In this document: one piece after another, positions 49,182 to 50,892 of the stretch | Layout: each line of letters begins with the position of its first letter | How positions within the stretch are numbered: position 1 is the stretch's first letter | Origin: Prevotellaceae bacterium UBA711 | GTDB taxonomy: Bacteria; Bacteroidota; Bacteroidia; Bacteroidales; Bacteroidaceae | Direction of reading: 5' to 3' | DNA length: 50,892 bases | Assembly: GCA_002297545.1 (NCBI GenBank) | Contig: DBLZ01000129.1 | Location: 461 to 51,352, forward strand | Position numbers and translations under genes: made by a program | Notes under the pieces: generated by a model | Database searches by the model: none | Seen by the model: only the letters and a program-made list of their open reading frames with translations | Told to the model about the DNA's origin: nothing

Positions 49182-50294
49182 ATGAAACTTTCTCAGTTCA
49201 AGTATCGACTGCCCGAAGAACGCATCGCACAATATCCCCGGGACTTCGGCCCCGGCGAGGAACGTCCCTATTTCCACCGCGATGACTGCCGCCTGATGGT
49301 GGTTCATGCCAAGAGCGGCATCATTGAGCACCGAGAGTCCTTCCGCGACATCATCAATTTCTTTGACGAGAAGGATGTCTTCGTCTTCAACGACACCAAA
49401 GTATTCCCGGCACGCCTCTATGGCAACAAGGAGAAGACAGGAGCCAAGATTGAAGTGTTCCTCCTCCGCGAACTCAACGAGGACATGCGCCTGTGGGACG
49501 TATTGGTAGACCCTGCACGCAAGATAAGGATAGGCAACAAACTATATTTCGGCGAGGACGAAGGCATGGTAGCCGAGGTCATAGACAATACCACCAGCCG
49601 CGGACGCACATTGCGCTTCCTCTACGACGGTCCGCACGATGAGTTCAAACACGCCCTCTTTTCCCTTGGCGAATCTCCCCTGCCCAAGGAGATCATCAAA
49701 CGCCCGTCCGAACCCGAGGACATGGAAGACTTCCAAACCGTCTTTGCACGCAACGAGGGAGCCGTCACAGCACCCACGGCAGGTCTGCATTTCTCTCCGC
49801 AACTGCTCAAGATGATGGAGATAAAGGGCATAGGCCAGGCATTTGTCACCCTGCACTGCGGCCTTGGCTGCTTCCGCACCATTGACGTGGAGGACCTCAC
49901 CAAACACAAGACCGACAGCGAAGAGATGCATGTCACACAAGAAGCCTGCGACATCGTCAACCGTGCCAAGAACGAGGGACACCGCATAGTGGCCGTAGGC
50001 ACCACCGTACAGCGCGTGCTGGAGACCGCCGTCAGTGCCGACAACAACATCAAGCCGTTCAACGGATGGACCAACAAGTTCATCTTCCCACCATACGACT
50101 TCCACATCGCCGATGCCATGGTAGCCAACTTCTACACACCGCAAAGCACCCTTCTGATGCTCACCGCAGCCTATGGAGGCTACGACCTGATAATGAAAGC
50201 CTACAAGGAGGCCATGCGCTACAACGAGACCGACCCCGCCCGTCGCTACCGCTTCGGCACCTTTGGTGATGCCATGCTCATCATCAAGGACTGA
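49182..50294 (+). CDS. queA: S-adenosylmethionine:tRNA ribosyltransferase-isomerase
   Basis: The 370-residue protein begins KLSQFKYRLPEERIAQYP and shows VFNDTKVFPARLYG, the insert with GRTLRFLY, GAVTAPTAGLHFS and TLHCGLGCFRTI, all hallmarks of QueA. It builds epoxyqueuosine on tRNAs with GUN anticodons by transferring and isomerising the ribosyl part of SAM. Length is typical. It begins 26 bases after truB; the ATG at 49182 is preferred over upstream starts inside truB. Confidence 0.96.
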   Translation: MKLSQFKYRLPEERIAQYPRDFGPGEERPYFHRDDCRLMVVHAKSGIIEHRESFRDIINFFDEKDVFVFNDTKVFPARLYGNKEKTGAKIEVFLLRELNEDMRLWDVLVDPARKIRIGNKLYFGEDEGMVAEVIDNTTSRGRTLRFLYDGPHDEFKHALFSLGESPLPKEIIKRPSEPEDMEDFQTVFARNEGAVTAPTAGLHFSPQLLKMMEIKGIGQAFVTLHCGLGCFRTIDVEDLTKHKTDSEEMHVTQEACDIVNRAKNEGHRIVAVGTTVQRVLETAVSADNNIKPFNGWTNKFIFPPYDFHIADAMVANFYTPQSTLLMLTAAYGGYDLIMKAYKEAMRYNETDPARRYRFGTFGDAMLIIKD

Positions 50295-50429
50295 CGGCCA
50301 TCCAAATAAACACACCAACACCTGCAATGTAGCAGATGCAGCGTCCCCACTATGCACAACACCTTCTGAAGTTTTGTGTGATGGGACACCGCACCTGCTC
50401 ATTTTGACTATACCTTATATATATATTAT

Positions 50430-50849
50430 ATGACACACGACCTTTACCTGAGCCTTGGCTCCAACCTTGGAGACCGTAGAGCCAACATACAACAGGCTCT
50501 CGCACTCATAGACGAGCGCATAGGATCTGTCTACAAGGTGTCCTCCTTCCTGGAGACCGACCCGGTGGGATTCGACAGTCCCAACCGCTTCCTCAACATC
50601 GCCTGCCTCGTACACACCATGATGTCCCCACTGGACTGCCTCAGCGAGACACTGCGGATAGAACAGCAACTCGGCCGTACAGCCAAGAGTCTCCGCCCCA
50701 ACGGCACCACTCAGTACCAGGACCGCACCATAGACATAGACCTTCTCCTCTACGACAACCTATCCATAGACACTCCGGAACTCACCCTGCCCCATCCGCA
50801 CATGCAGGAGCGCGACTTTGTGATGATACCACTGCGAGAGATCATGTGA
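50430..50849 (+). CDS. folK: 6-hydroxymethyl-7,8-dihydropterin pyrophosphokinase
   Basis: The 139-residue protein has the HPPK motifs LYLSLGSNLGDRRANI at the N-terminus and QDRTIDIDLLLYDN followed by LPHPHMQERDFVMIPL at the C-terminus. It transfers pyrophosphate from ATP to hydroxymethyldihydropterin in folate synthesis. It is a little shorter than E. coli FolK (about 159 residues) but keeps the catalytic Asp pair. A 135-base gap without a recognisable promoter separates it from queA. The last 43 bases of the window hold nothing assignable. Confidence 0.92.
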   Translation: MTHDLYLSLGSNLGDRRANIQQALALIDERIGSVYKVSSFLETDPVGFDSPNRFLNIACLVHTMMSPLDCLSETLRIEQQLGRTAKSLRPNGTTQYQDRTIDIDLLLYDNLSIDTPELTLPHPHMQERDFVMIPLREIM

Positions 50850-50892
50850 GATGGCATATATAGCCATGTTAATCGAGTAGGAGGTAAACACT

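Overview
The window reads as a chromosomal segment of a Bacteroidota bacterium, order Bacteroidales, perhaps a Prevotella-like or Bacteroides-like gut lineage. The grounds are a UpxY-type (NusG-like) antiterminator heading a surface polysaccharide operon, a large fimbrillin-like lipoprotein, a fused SecDF, the ftsX-DUF3098-uppP-truB-queA gene order, promoters with the Bacteroides -7 box TAnnTTTG, and no Shine-Dalgarno pattern. No search was run, so genus and species stay open.

Region 1 (about 1-22223, all + strand) is one long exopolysaccharide/capsule operon. It holds an antiterminator, a pyruvyltransferase-family protein, two GT2-type transferases and one GT8, another GT2, a Wzy-like membrane protein, three GT4 transferases and a monotopic sugar-phosphate transferase that would start the repeat unit. 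Next come a PqqD-like protein, a nucleotidyltransferase and an HPr-kinase-like protein, then a Wza-like export lipoprotein and a Wzc-like tyrosine kinase. An unusual 58-residue peptide, a 1096-residue fimbrillin-like lipoprotein and an OmpA-family protein close it. Most glycosyltransferase genes overlap their neighbours by 4 bases (ATGA/GTGA). No Wzx flippase and no sugar-nucleotide genes are visible.

Region 2 (22224-23749) is a small accessory patch: a HigB-HigA toxin-antitoxin pair flanked by two copies of a hairpin-forming repeat, then about 580 bases without a gene that carry a palindrome pair and a possible orphan promoter.

Region 3 (23750-31984, - strand) is housekeeping: pckA, an orphan BlaI/MecI-type repressor with its own candidate operator, an Ig-like lipoprotein, and an acpP-fabF-rnc-GH3 operon in which the end of rnc overlaps the GH3-family gene by 122 bases.

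Region 4 (32305-40366) has a DsbD-like reductase, an HU gene facing it across a repeat-containing intergenic stretch, a rhomboid protease, an endonuclease/exonuclease/phosphatase-family membrane protein and secDF. Region 5 (40438-50892) has tRNA-Arg(CCU) directly before korA-korB, tyrS, tRNA-Gln(UUG) directly before miaB, then ftsX, a DUF3098 gene, uppP, truB, queA and folK. UppP recycles the undecaprenyl carrier that the region 1 glycan pathway consumes.

The best candidate for something little described is the PqqD-like/nucleotidyltransferase/HPr-kinase-like trio together with the 58-residue peptide, all inside the exopolysaccharide-fimbrillin operon. It looks like a peptide- or glycan-modifying cassette of unknown substrate.
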